Part shown: positions 45,582-57,032 of the stretch, piece after piece
How positions within the stretch are numbered: position 1 is the first letter of the stretch
Layout of the letters: each line of letters opens with the position of its first letter
Source: Fragilaria crotonensis
Taxonomy: Eukaryota > Bacillariophyta > Fragilariophyceae > Fragilariales > Fragilariaceae
DNA: 64,000 nt
Direction: 5' to 3'
Assembly (NCBI GenBank): GCA_022925895.1
Contig: JAKSYS010000265.1
Span: forward strand, 1-64,000
The notes under the pieces: model-generated
What the model saw: the letters and a program-made list of their open reading frames with translations, nothing else
Told to the model about the DNA's origin: nothing
The model's database searches: none
Translations under genes and position numbers: made by a program

Positions 45582-48500
45582 ATGATGAAGCTCCTCATGG
45601 CAGTTGTCTCTTTCCTTTGCTGCGTTCAGTCCGCGCACGCTTTAGGTCACCGCAATCTGGAAGCTGGAGACTTCGACGAATTGAATGAGTTGGTGTCCGA
45701 TGCCCTAATTTATCTTGGTGATACTTCTGTCGCGGATGGGATGATTCTTAACTTGTCTCTCAGAAATCTAAGATGTACGAACTTTGCAATCGGAGATATG
45801 TCTATCGGTTCCTTCCGCCGCACTGACCAAACAATCGCTCTTATTATCGATATCGTCGGTCTGAGCATGGATTGCTTCATGGATTACGACTATAGAACCA
45901 TCTTCTTTATAACGGGCAGTGGCCGCTCCTCGGTCCAAACCAATAATACGGCATCCGCAACTGCAATCATGGAAAGCGAGAACTTTGACCAATATCCACC
46001 TACGAGCTCGTTCCTCGAAAGCTGTGCTGCCAATGTAAACCTCTACAACCTTCAATTTCTGGATGGAGGAATCCTTGCTCTAGCGCCTGTGGAGTCCTTA
46101 CTATCTCAGGTAGTAGAGAGTCAAGCGGAGCATGCTATTTGCCAGCAACTTGGAGAGCTCAGCACCACCGCTCTTGTTCAGCTTCTCGTCGATGCCAAGG
46201 ACACCCTGGATGGATATCCCGCCGATTTGACAATTGATCCTCTTGAACTAGAGACTCAATTGGTTATACCTGGCGCAGTGGATCTCTTGAATCTTCAAGA
46301 ACGAGACACTGACATAGGTGAGCTATTTGACGTCGCGCTAAGCGCGTGTGCGAAGTTCCTTTCCCGTGACGTGTCAAGCGTAGCGGGAACGACTGATATG
46401 CAAGCCAACATCATGTTGCGAGACGTGTTCCTTTCGGAGCGAGCGCTTATACTCAACGTAGCCGACTTTTCGTTTGTACAAGATGGTGTTCTATGGAAGA
46501 AGGAGGATAAACTGACTGACACAACTATATACTTGAACACCGTCAAGTTGCTTGGCCTTGATACATTGACAAGATTCCAACCCTTCGAAAGGGTCGGTAA
46601 CTACACTGTGCAAAACGAAGTATCCTGGGAATACTTAATGTTCGAACTTAATGCCACCATTGACATCAAGCCTTCTCGGGCCCCCCGATTCTGTCCTTGT
46701 TGATCCAGGCTCTACCAACGTGGTTGAGCAGATCACGATCAAGTTTGGTTTCGAAAATGTCCAGGCCCTGGCATCGATTCTCTTCGCGATTGATCAAAGT
46801 CTACTCGAGAGTATCCAGCTCGGAGCGATGTTGGACTGGGAATCCCTTGTTTCTTGTATGATCTCCACTCTCGTCAGGACAGGGGTATCAGCACTCACCG
46901 TCTCGATGACCAACGTCCAGGAGCCGACTCTTGAAGGCTTTGTTTCACCAGGCGTTGATCGCATCGTAACGGATACAGCTCTTGCCGCCTTTCAAATGTA
47001 CGAGGGTGCCCTACTTAAGTCTGCTCCGTCATTCTTTCAGATTGCAGTGAAAGCTGCAGTCAACAAAATCATCGAGGAGAAACTGCTGAATTTATCTGCT
47101 TCCAGTGGGAGCTGCCCGTTTCTCGACGTTACGTCCGCACCAACAGATTTCGTGGACTTCCGAGATCTTTTTGCTGGAGCCTCGGGCCGCTGCTAGTGCG
47201 GGACGAAGTGGAGCGGAGCCTTATGGAGATGTCATGCCGAGCATATTCTCAGATTTCACGGACCGCTTCATTGCCCTAGACGATGATGGTTCACCGAAAG
47301 CGAACTCAGTGATTCGAAATGCTACTGAGGCGCAAAGCAATGTCGAAGGGCGACTCAACATCACAGAACCATTTGCATTTACGTTTGCGGTGCAGAATTC
47401 TTCGAGTGCTGAGTCCCTTGTTAGTCGAGTTGACATTATTTCCAAGTCGATTTCGGTTTCTAACTTGGATTCAGTGGTCGCACCGTTACAATTGCTTGAT
47501 GTTGTTGCCGCGCATAGGTTGGCGAATTCAATTCACCTTGGTCAAATATCTGGCCGCCCTGTCATGCTCTCTACAGACCTCTTGTTCCAGATTGAAGGAG
47601 AAAACTCCCCGCTGGCCGTTAGCAACTTGTTTAAGGTGACACTTTCATGTCAAAGTGACCTCGAAGCAGTCATTCTCACGACGTTGGCAAAGAAACAGTT
47701 CCTTGAGTTTCCTCTCCGAGATCTTGCTAACCCTTGGTGTTGGCTTGCTGCTCTTCCCGTACCAGAGCTTGACCAAGCAGGGGAAGGTTTCGACCAGGCT
47801 CATAATCGAGGGCTTCAACTCGACAAGTTCGGCCTATCCATTGTGGACCTTGATATGAATCTCGAATGCATCTCGTGCACAAGCTACGGAGGTGAGGCGC
47901 TGCCCGAAATAGTTGCCGCCTTGAGAGAAAGTGGAACTATATCCTTAGTACAAGAGCGCCTCCAGACTCTCTTGAGCGAGACGGCTCGAAACTATTGGAA
48001 GTCCTTTGAGTTCGACAGTCGCATCGTCGAATCACGAAAAGCATGCCCTTCTAGCCCATACCACAACTCAAGTGTTGACTCATCTTTCAAGTGGCCCGGG
48101 CTTCCATCCTTGTCAAGAGAATCAACCGAATCGATGATTATTTTCGCCGCACTTGCGGTCAATTTTGGCATGGTCCTTACTGCCGAAAGCCATACTCTAC
48201 GCCCGGCTGAGCCGACGAGCCAACTCTCCGGTGAAGAGTCCTTGCAGTTTCCACAAGACGGACATCTTATTGACTGGCGTGATCCCGGCGACTCAATCGG
48301 TAAATGGGCATCACCTATCTTGGACGAGGCCCGCACCTATGCTGGTAGCCTTGTCGAGGATGAAGAGACTGGAGAAATCGTCCTCCGGGCGAATGTTCTG
48401 GCAAAGGAGCTGCTTAAGAACGGTGCACTCTCAGTGTTTCTGAACGATATTGGTTTGAGCGGCATGGGCATGAAAGGAAACATTACTGAGTTTCGCGTCT

Positions 48501-51500
48501 TCGGGCTTGATTCTATGCTTGACGTGGACATCCTCGATGTGATTGGGGCAAGGACTTTGTCGAATCGACTCAAATTCGACCGTCTGCGATTGGAACTAGA
48601 TGTGACAGTTGAAGCGGGAAATTCAGTCGAGATAGCAACGTTCGCAGTCGTCATCGAAGGCATCGACGTCAATTTGACCGTCTTGCTAGCGGTCGACTGG
48701 CGCAAGCTCGGGACCATGCGTGTTGGATCTATTTTACAGCTAAAGAAGGTTGTGCCGTGCGCGGTGTCGAAATTCCACGCAATGAACGTCACGCAACTAT
48801 TGGCCACCGTCGACAGTGTTGGTGACCCTCGTGTTCTTGGTTTTCTCTCTTCAAATGCATCTGAAACCCTCAGCCTGACATCACAGCGGTTTCTCGATCG
48901 CTTCTCGGATGATGTGGTTGCATCAATTCCCAAGATATGTGACATAACTGTCCGTGAGGTTATCAACCGCATTCTACTTGAAGTGCTCCGTGATGACGGT
49001 TCATACTGTACTTTGGATGAAATGGCTTCAAGTGGTGAACTAATTGATTTTCGCGACTTGTTGCTTCCAGAGAACATGGCCGCAGGTCTTGGTGGGGAGG
49101 GAGGGTCGCCATATGGCGATACCTTTCGTGTTATATATCAGGCCCTGCAAGAAAAGCTTTCAAGAGTCAGCGAGACAAACCAGACATTTATAAATGAGCT
49201 CATTCGCAATCTAACATTCGAGCAATCAAAGGTGAATGGAAGTCTTCTATTCCCAGGAGTTATGTTCAACGATCTGGAAGTGCCACGTTGAATAATTGGG
49301 TTGTCTCGATGGAAGGTCGACTGTCAGATGTTCGAGTCGAAAATCTGGACTCTGTTGGACAGCCTCTCAATCTGCTCCAGCCAGTGTTGGGCCAAGCAAG
49401 TGTCCTAAATAATTCAATCTCGGTGGGTGTCGGAGAATCTCCCTTGCGACTAGAGACTACTCTTTATCTTGCATTATCCGACAGCAATGAGCTCAATCTT
49501 CGAAATGAAGTAAAGGTGACTCTTGATATACATGGGATGACGGTAGTCGTCGCCGCACTGCTGGCCATGTCTGAGGCGGCTTTCTTCGCGCTGTCTATAG
49601 AGAACCTTCAAGACATCAATTGTTGGCTATCGACAATCCCAGTAGAGTCACTCGAGTCAAATACCAACGCATCAAATTGGTTCCAATACGATCTATCAGC
49701 TGAAAAGGCAAAGCTCAACATTTCCTGCGTCTCGTGTGGTAACCCCTTGTTTGGTGAGTTAGTTGAGCTCCTCTACAAACCTGGAGAGACGCAATCAGAA
49801 GTCCAAACTTTTGTTGACGCAACGAAAGACTTGATGCATAGCTTTCTCGGTAGCCATTGTCTCCAGAACTTGGTCCGGACAGTTGCGTCTGATGCTGTAA
49901 AGCTATGCCCTGGTAGTCCAAAGTACGACCCCAACGCAGTCGCAGGTGAGTTTTGGTTTCAACCAGAGACGTACATTGGCATCGAATCGGCATCGCGAGA
50001 TAAGGGAATGGCATTGTTCAATGTTGCCAATGCAGTAATCGCCGTTGCCCTCCTCGCAACTGCCTTCGCCGCGCGTCGGGTGATTCGGCGGAAGAACCGA
50101 GAGTGGATGGAAAGTTTGCCGGAAAATGAAATTGATATAATCCATCACCAGGATCGAATTGAAGCAGCGAAGGAGGAGTACCTCAACACTCGCACTCAAT
50201 CAATGTTTAACAGCGAGCACATACCACGTCGCATCCGCTATGCTGTTCCCTTTGTTCTTGTTTTCAACATTGTCATGTACATTGTTGCGCACGTCACCGT
50301 CCTGTTTCACATCAACATCGAGGGTCAAATCGCCGGAGACGATTTCACGGTTGAAAATTTCATTGAGTTTACGTTCTTTGGCGGAGCTCTCGGAGCCTAC
50401 CGCAACGGAGGTAATGAAATGGCGCTCTTTCTCATCATATTGTCGGGCATCTGGCCGTACGTCAAGCTACTAGCTGCCCTTTGCCTATGGTTTACGAAGC
50501 CTCACTTACTGTCCGTGGCAATGCGAGGGAAAATCTTCCTTTGGATGGATGCGTTGACCAAACTGAGTATTATCGATATAGTCACCACACTGGTTGCGGT
50601 TGCCGTCCTATTGGTTTACATCGGTGGGCCTGGTACCGAGATGTACGATTCGGAAAACCTCTATGCCCTGTCGTTGGTGGTCGTCCCCCAGAGGGGGTTG
50701 TATTGTATTTTGATCGCGCAACGATTGAATCGGGTGAGTTCAAGATTCTTCCTGGATTACCATAACAAGATAGTGGCTATGGCATCGGAAGAGTTCAGAA
50801 GAGTTCGCCGGATGCAACTTTCGACTGGAGGAGCTCACGACAGTGTTGGACAAAGCATCGAGACCGTCGAAACGATGAAGGAATTTTGGTCCTGTTACAC
50901 TACCGTTACAGTCACCCCTGAGGTGAAGGCCGATGGGAGTTTCGACAGCCCCACCAGTGTCCGAACTTCGTCTCGATCATCGTTGAAGGATGGAAGTGCT
51001 TCCTTTGGTGACGATCATTCAGATGTCAGCTTAGAAAGTCCTTCCCCAATACTTTGCAGGAGCGAGGCTGGCGACTTTCTCTTCTACGATCCAAACGATG
51101 GATTGCACAAGGAATCACTTCCCCATGTAGTCACGATGTTGGAGTCGTCGAGTAGGCTGCCAAAATGGATGGCACGGTTTTTTACCAAGTTTGCGTGCAC
51201 CAGCCGCCAAGGTCGACGACGAACGATGGGTGGTACTGTGAGTGCCGCTCTAGCGGGAGTGTTCGCTGTTATTCTGTTTATCATCGGCTGCACACTGGCG
51301 CCAGCAATATCAATGGATGCCAAAGGCATACTAAGTGTGGCTCTTGAATCAGGAAGAACCTACGCTGATGCCGTCTACGATTTCAATGTCTTTCGCGTTG
51401 TCAGCATCGTATTGCTCAAGTCTCGCTTTGTCTTGCAATCTACCTCAGACTACGTTGGGCTGGGCATCTTACTTGGGTTGGCAGGGATTTCTATTGTAGC

Positions 51501-51963
51501 CTTCCCGATCATGCAGGGATGGAAAGCATTGCAAGAATGGCGAATCAAGCGCGAAGAAGGTTCGATGACGTCACTTCCAGTGAAGAAATTCAAGACGGTG
51601 ATTCCTGGCTTCACGAATCGCCTCAAGGTTTGGAATCACATGGAAGTCTTCATTATCTCCTTTTGTATCGCCAGTTGGCAGCTTGGTGCAGCGGTATCGT
51701 ATTTGATTCACAACTACTGCGACATGTTGCATCGATTCTATGAGGGGTTAGGATACGTTGGTTTGGTGGAGCGAACAACGGCAAGCTGTTTTCAAGTTCA
51801 AGCATCGGATCCCTTTACTCTTCTGCTATTGATTGGATCCTTCGTCATGTTGCTCGTGTCGTTCGTCCTTCAAGCATACGGACAGTTCAAAACAAACAAA
51901 AGGCACATCGAAGAGTTGATGGAGGAGGAACCGATTAAGTTGACGACATCAATCTACGACTAG
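45582..51963 (+). CDS. Giant TULIP/BPI-like repeat protein fused to a PqiA-like membrane core
   Basis: About 2,120 codons. A signal peptide (MMKLLMAVVSFLCCVQSAHA) opens it. 45640-46260 resembles a BPI/TULIP lipid-binding domain. Then two kinds of repeat alternate: A (about 46380-47190, ending DFVDFRDLF), B (47215-48060, PYGD start, CWLAALPVP), C (48300-49080, ending LIDFRDLLLPEN), and D (49090-49930, PYGD start, CWLSTIPVE). B and D share NLDSV and a Cys-rich CISC/CVSC. At least eight hydrophobic helices follow from 50008, including ILSGIWPYVKLLAALCLW and FLWMDALTKLSIID, the PqiA signature, then a cytoplasmic Ser-rich loop (50780-51200) and a second helical block. PqiA proteins in bacteria serve lipid traffic between membranes. 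Function here is inferred. Register changes near 46680 (C run), 47170 and 49283 (T run) interrupt a continuous homology, so I annotate one gene. Confidence 0.75.
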
Positions 51964-52460
51964 ATCAACTGAATTTTGCTTGAGGTTTGAGGGCAACCTC
52001 GTTTTTCATTCACATGCTCGTGAATCGTGAATCGTGAATCGTGAACCAAGATTCGAGACGTCAGACTTCTGTCGGCCATGACAGTGACACACGATAGGGA
52101 GAGCATGCTGATTGGTACGGATTGACGTCATTTCGTTGCATTTTAATCGGATCCAAAACTTTAGCTGAATAGACGACCATATTATACGACTTGCGCTCCA
52201 CATCTATGGCGGATAGGAATGAGGCCATAATAGGCGTCCGCAGTTAGGGAAATAAGGCTTTTTGAAAGCCTTCCTTGGAGATAATGGGCCTACACCTTCC
52301 TACATCCACCTGGTACTAGTACTTGCTGGCGGGTAAGTAACTTACGTACTGATATACATGTACATACACCATACCGGACGAGTCGAAACATAAAGGGCCT
52401 TGGCCTGCGTTCGAAGGTTCACATTTTCTGTCATTACGTGAATCGTCAATCCAATCCACG
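51964..52460. promoter_or_regulatory. Upstream region of the ZIP gene with GTAC cluster
   Basis: It includes a short tandem GTGAATC repeat (52020-52044) and ACCTGGTACT at 52308-52317, followed by CTTACGTACTGATATACATG and TGTACATAC up to about 52375. The cluster lies 85-150 bp before the ATG. Confidence 0.4.
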
Positions 52461-54142
52461 ATGATGTGCCGCTCCGCTGCCCTGCTGCTGCTACTACTGT
52501 CAGCCATTGGAAGCGCTGTAGATGGGTCCTATCAGCGTGATCTTGAAAGCGTTGGCATCTCCAATCTTAAATGGGTGGCGAACTCGTTGGGACGAAGACT
52601 CCAGGTGAGAGACAATCCCGTAGGCCATTCTTGAGAGTTTGTTCCAATTTTCACACTGGTTAACTGACCTTGCCCTCGCAGGACAACGAAACTGTCGCTG
52701 CTTGCGATCCTGATATCTACAACTGCACCGATGCAGATGGAGATCATGACCACAATACGACACAGGTGAGCCTACGCTGGATCGTCAGTTTGACGCAAGT
52801 TTTTTGTGACAACTAACTTCACCATCATCTGTAACCGCTCGATTTCAGGGTGAGGTTCACGACGATCATGAAGGAGAAGCGGATCACGACGATCATGAAG
52901 CAGAAGCAGATGGAGATCATGACCACAATACGACACAGGTGAGCCTACGCTGGATCATCAGTTTGACGCAAATTCTCTCTGACAACTAACTTCACCACTA
53001 TCTGTAACCGCTCGATTTCAGGGTGAGGATCACGACGATCATGAAGGAGAAGCGGTGAGTGATTGCAGTCCAAACACAGTGTTCCTTCTTCTACCGGAAA
53101 CTAAACCGCCGTTACCGCGTAGACTTTTGATAGCGAGGCGAACTCAGAAGGAAAGCCGTGGGGTCCTGCTTTGCTTGCAGCTCTTCTCGTCAATCTTTGT
53201 ACGCTGATAGGAGTTATTGCCTTCTTACCCGCATCCTATATCAGTCGCACCGCTTCCGTGGCGACTAAGGAATACATATTCCACATAATCATTCCTTCAT
53301 TTGCGTGTGGTGCCTTGCTGGCCACATCTGTCTTCCTCTTAATCCCAGAGGCTATACATATGCTCAGTGGAGCCACCGATGAACATGATCACCACCAACT
53401 CGAAAACACCGAAAGCCAAGCTGCTTGGAAGTTTGGAGTATCTGTCTTTGGCGGCTATTTCATTCCCTTTGTCTTCTCGGGCATCTTTCCACACAGTCAT
53501 GTTCCCAAGGATGACGACATTCATCTTCATCCTACAGATGAGGCTACCTCCGCACGTGAGCCCTCTTACAATGCTGACGCCCCAGATAGCGTGGACAAGG
53601 ATACCGAAGAAATCGGCAAAGTGGGCGTTGGTCCAAAAGAAGACAAGTTGTCCTCAAAGCAAGTCTCCATCAATCCAGACAACCGCTTGGCCTGTTCAGT
53701 TTTGGTCGGCGACTTCTTCCACAACTTCGCCGATGGCATCTTCATCGGCACGGCCTTCCTCCTGTGCTCCAGAAGTATCGCCATCACCGTCTCTGCCACG
53801 TCAGTTTTCCATGAACTCAGTCAAGAGCTGGCCGACTACTTTCTATTGACAAACCAATGCGGCCTGTCTCCTTTGAAAGCCTTGGCTCTAAATTTTATCT
53901 CTGGCTTGTCCGTCATGCTTGGGGTGGTAGTCATCATGGCTATGGAAGTGAGCGAAGAATCAGTTGGGGTTCTTCTGTCTATGAGTGCCGGCGTTTACTT
54001 TTACATTGCCTTGACTGAATGCGCCCCCAGAATCAATCACTACATTGTCGACACTTACTGCCGTGTACTGTCGTTTGTTTTCTGGTCCGTCGGAGCCGTT
54101 CCGATAGGCCTTGTGCTTCTAAACCACGAACACTGCGATTAA
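52461..54142 (+). CDS. ZIP family divalent metal transporter
   Basis: Five exons: 52461-52604, 52682-52765, 52850-52938, 53022-53054 and 53123-54142, with four GT-AG introns of 68-84 bp. All junctions keep frame. The signal-like MMCRSAALLLLLLLSAIGS leads a His/Asp-rich ectodomain (GDHDHNTTQ, DDHEGEADHDDHE) that likely binds metal. The membrane part carries eight helices with FHNFADGIFIG and FHELSQELADY, the ZIP metal-path motifs, and a variable His-containing loop (HSHVPKDDDIHLHP) between helices three and four. The protein would bring zinc, iron or manganese into the cytosol. Metal choice is not readable. Exons 2 and 3 end in the same peptide because of a local duplication. A decayed second ZIP lies directly downstream. 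Confidence 0.93.
52736..53054 (+). repeat. Tandem exon-intron duplication in the ZIP gene (about 172 bp)
   Basis: The segment from GATGGAGATCATGACC in exon 2, through intron 2, into exon 3 (52736 onward) recurs from 52909, with donors 173 bp apart and acceptors 172 bp apart. Introns 2 and 3 differ at a handful of bases. The duplication adds a second His/Asp-rich peptide to the ectodomain while preserving splice sites and frame. Confidence 0.9.
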
Positions 54143-54394
54143 GAAGTTTTCCCTGGTTCTCACACCATAAGGTTGCTTCCCGGTATTGTTTATTGTTTCC
54201 TTGGCGTAGAAAAACCGACTTAAGGCTTTGAATTGGTATATCGTATACATCATCATTTTTTGTCGTCATTTTTAGCTAATGGGGCAGGGGAATTTGTAGG
54301 TGATGACGCGAGTCGGTGGCGTGAATAAGCTAAGTGTCTCACAGACCCTTTTGCTCCTTGATTGGTGCAATCACTTCAGTTCGAGCCTCACTTC

Positions 54395-55250
54395 TGCGTC
54401 ACATGATTTCTTGTGGACAAATAGATATCCTTCGTCACATTGTCATTCCATTCTTTGCATCCGGTGCAATTGACAGCAACATCGGTCTTTCGCTCAACTC
54501 CAGAATCCATTGATATGCTGAGGAGAGGGCAGGGATGCCCAACAATAGCTATCGCCTCGAAAACTGCGAACAGACATCGGCGGTTACTTCATTCCGTTCG
54601 TCCTTTCCGGGCTATTCCCCCATTGTCCTAGCATCGATGGCAATAATGTGATTCAAGTCAACAAAGCAGACTCTGCCACAACGCCTGTAGCTCCCGTTGG
54701 GAACACAATTGGCGAGGACAATGTGGAAAAAGGCCACGACGGAAAGTCCAAGGATAATGATGAGTTGTCGTGAACGACTGAAACTGTTGAACTGGATTTA
54801 TCCGCAAACATCATTCAAGACTACAGCTTTATAACCTCTACCTTGGTCGGTGACTTCTTCCACGACTTTTCAGACGGTACTTTTGTCGGCTTATCATTCC
54901 TCGTATGCTGCCAAAGTTTTGTCATGGCAGTCGCTTTGCCAATCGCCTTCCATGAACTCTGTCAAGAGCTGGCCGACTACCTCATGTTAACAAATCAGTG
55001 TGGGCTGTCGGCCTAGAAGGCCTTGGTGCTCACTTTCCTTTCGGGTTTCTCAGTTCTTCTGGGAGTAATTGTTATGATGGCAATGGACGCACGCAATGAC
55101 GCGATCGGTGTGCTGCTTGCAATAAGTTCGGGAGTTTAGTCAGCATTGCCTTCACTGATCTTGCCCCCTTCGCCGTATTACCGAGACTCTCAGGCGGGTT
55201 GTTTCGCTATTGTTTTTGATCCTTGGAGCGGTCGATTCTTGAACACTGTT
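54395..55250 (+). pseudogene. Decayed tandem copy of the ZIP transporter
   Basis: Fragments match the gene next door: RHIVIPFFASGA, DIGGYFIPFVLSGLFPHC, LVGDFFHDFSDGTFVGLSFL and FHELCQELADYLMLTNQCGL. The order is the same and both ZIP metal motifs survive in altered form (HDFSDG). The His-rich N-terminus and first helices are missing or unrecognisable. In-frame stops are at 54771-54773 (TGA), 55014-55016 (TAG) and 55137-55139 (TAG), with at least two register changes, and the last helix is degraded. Unlike other broken genes here, the damage includes substitutions that make stops, so this is real decay after tandem duplication. Confidence 0.88.
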
Positions 55251-56015
55251 AAAAAGCGACAGCTTTTATTTCATATCAATAAGACATGCATCCGCGTCGG
55301 CAACGTCAATAGATAGCAGTGTAGTAAAGTTCACTTTGTTCCTCGTTTTGTTGTTGTGTTCCTAAGGGTCATGGTGTTGGTATAATTCAATCCATCCTCA
55401 AGTAGAGCCTCGATAGGAACTGTTGGTATGAGTGCTGATAAATAGTTCTGCAGACAACATTGCACTTGCGAGCCATGAAAGACGCTATGCATATTCGCCA
55501 CTCAACCCTTCTTGATCCATTTTCGCGGGAACCTACCAAATTGGAAGTGTTCTGTAGTGTGGAGTGTATGCTGTACGTTATCAGCAAAATGCTTCAAAAG
55601 CATCACTCCATGTTAGTGAGGTTAGATGTTTGATCCATCGCCAATCAGATGCTGCACGATGCATCATGGCATCATGGCCATATGGCCATCATGCATCATT
55701 TAGAATGGCCTACAGTATTCCAGTACTTGGATTACCAGTCTCCTGGACAAGTATGTTCATACTGTAGGATGAACATCTACGGTACTTGCATAGCTACTAG
55801 GGAACACGAATCATGAACACATGGTCAGTCCATCAGTCCATGGTACTCCACCAGTAGTCCCAGTACCAGTACTTGTATCTGGTATTCTAATCTCCAACAA
55901 CACTCCAACCTCCAACACAATCGAGTCTCGAAATCAGCAGGCTGGGGTGTTTGGTCTCTCAGAGTCGATCGTTCGAGCATCCTGTCATATATAAGTTAAT
56001 CCGTTGTTGACAAGG
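55251..56015. promoter_or_regulatory. Upstream region of SNRNP40 with GTAC words
   Basis: 55711-55890 contains CCAGTACTTGG, ACGGTACTTG, ATGGTACTCC and AGTACCAGTACTTGTATCTG. A small ATCATGGCC/ATGGCCATC palindromic patch lies near 55667-55700. No gene. Confidence 0.35.
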
Positions 56016-57032
56016 ATGGCGTCGGTCGCAACAACATCGAATCCAAGGACTGGTCCCCCGCCATCGAAACGCTCAAGGACTGATGTAGTTGTTTACGCTC
56101 CCAGCAGCATACCGACCACGAGTTTGGCGGCGCCGACGATGCGCCTATCTGGTCATTCTGGATCCGTCTATACCTTAGCGTATGATCCCACTGGCTCCAC
56201 CCTTGCGAGCGGCAGCTTCGACAAGAAAGTCTTTCTTTGGAACACAGAAAGTGGCGACTGTGAGAATTACAATGTCTTGGAAGGTCACAAAAATGCCGTG
56301 TTGGATTTGAAGTTCTCGCATGCTGACGTGTTAGTCACAGCGAGTGCAGACAAGACGTTGGGGGCTTGGGATGCCAATACTGGACAGCGTCTCAAGAAGT
56401 GTACCGCTCACACTGGGATTGTTAATAGTGTGGACGTAGATCAGGAACTATTCTGCAGCGCAAGTGACGACGCAACTGTAAAACTGTGGGATATTCGCGT
56501 CAGTCGAGGAGGCCTGACCGGATCCCTACCTCATGACTTTGCTGTCACAAGTGTGGCGTATGGCCCTGATTATCAAGTCTTCACTGCAGGTATCGACAAC
56601 TGGATTCACTGCTGGGACCTACGCCAGGCGCAAAAAGTTTACAGCATGAAGGGGCACACCGATACCATCACGTACTTATCTGTACATCCGAAAGGAACAC
56701 ACTTGCTTAGCAACAGCATGGATCAGACTCTTCGAAGCTGGGACATTCGACCGTTTGTGCAAGGCTCAAGGTATAAGAAAACGTTTACCGGAGCAACACA
56801 TAATGCCGAAAGGGCGCTGTTGAAATGTTCTTGGAGTGGCAACGGACAAATGGTATCGGCTGGATCTGCCGATGGCATGGTCCACATTTGGGATGAGCTT
56901 ACCGCAGAGGAGTTGTACTTGTTACCTGGGCATTCCGGTACCGTCCATACAACGATCTTTCACCCGTTGCTGTCACAGCAGATTGCCTCTGCTAGCAGCG
57001 ACAATACAATTTATGTCGGTGAATTGGAGTGA
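56016..57032 (+). CDS. SNRNP40: U5 snRNP 40 kDa WD40 protein
   Basis: This intact 338-codon frame starts at the ATG at 56016 (MASVATTSNPRTGPPPSKR). Seven WD repeats follow the low-complexity head: MRLSGHSGSVYTLAYDPTG, VLEGHKNAVLDLKFS, CTAHTGIVNSVDVD, LPHDFAVTSVAYGPD, MKGHTDTITYLSVHP, then GATHNAERALLKCSWSGNG and LPGHSGTVHTTIFHP. Spacing and the WDIRPF and NAERALLKC segments are specific to the U5-40K/Prp8-binding protein rather than generic WD40. It forms a seven-blade propeller in the U5 snRNP and the spliceosome. No introns are evident, fitting an intron-poor genome. Confidence 0.94.
   Translation: MASVATTSNPRTGPPPSKRSRTDVVVYAPSSIPTTSLAAPTMRLSGHSGSVYTLAYDPTGSTLASGSFDKKVFLWNTESGDCENYNVLEGHKNAVLDLKFSHADVLVTASADKTLGAWDANTGQRLKKCTAHTGIVNSVDVDQELFCSASDDATVKLWDIRVSRGGLTGSLPHDFAVTSVAYGPDYQVFTAGIDNWIHCWDLRQAQKVYSMKGHTDTITYLSVHPKGTHLLSNSMDQTLRSWDIRPFVQGSRYKKTFTGATHNAERALLKCSWSGNGQMVSAGSADGMVHIWDELTAEELYLLPGHSGTVHTTIFHPLLSQQIASASSDNTIYVGELE

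Noticed and set aside
45582-51963. Programmed frameshifting in the giant gene
   Set aside because: The shifts lie at plain short runs, without slippery-site plus pseudoknot hallmarks, and the same kind of change occurs in unrelated genes.
55988-55994. TATATAA as TATA box of SNRNP40
   Set aside because: It lies only 22 bp before the start codon, leaving no room for a start site and leader at normal spacing.
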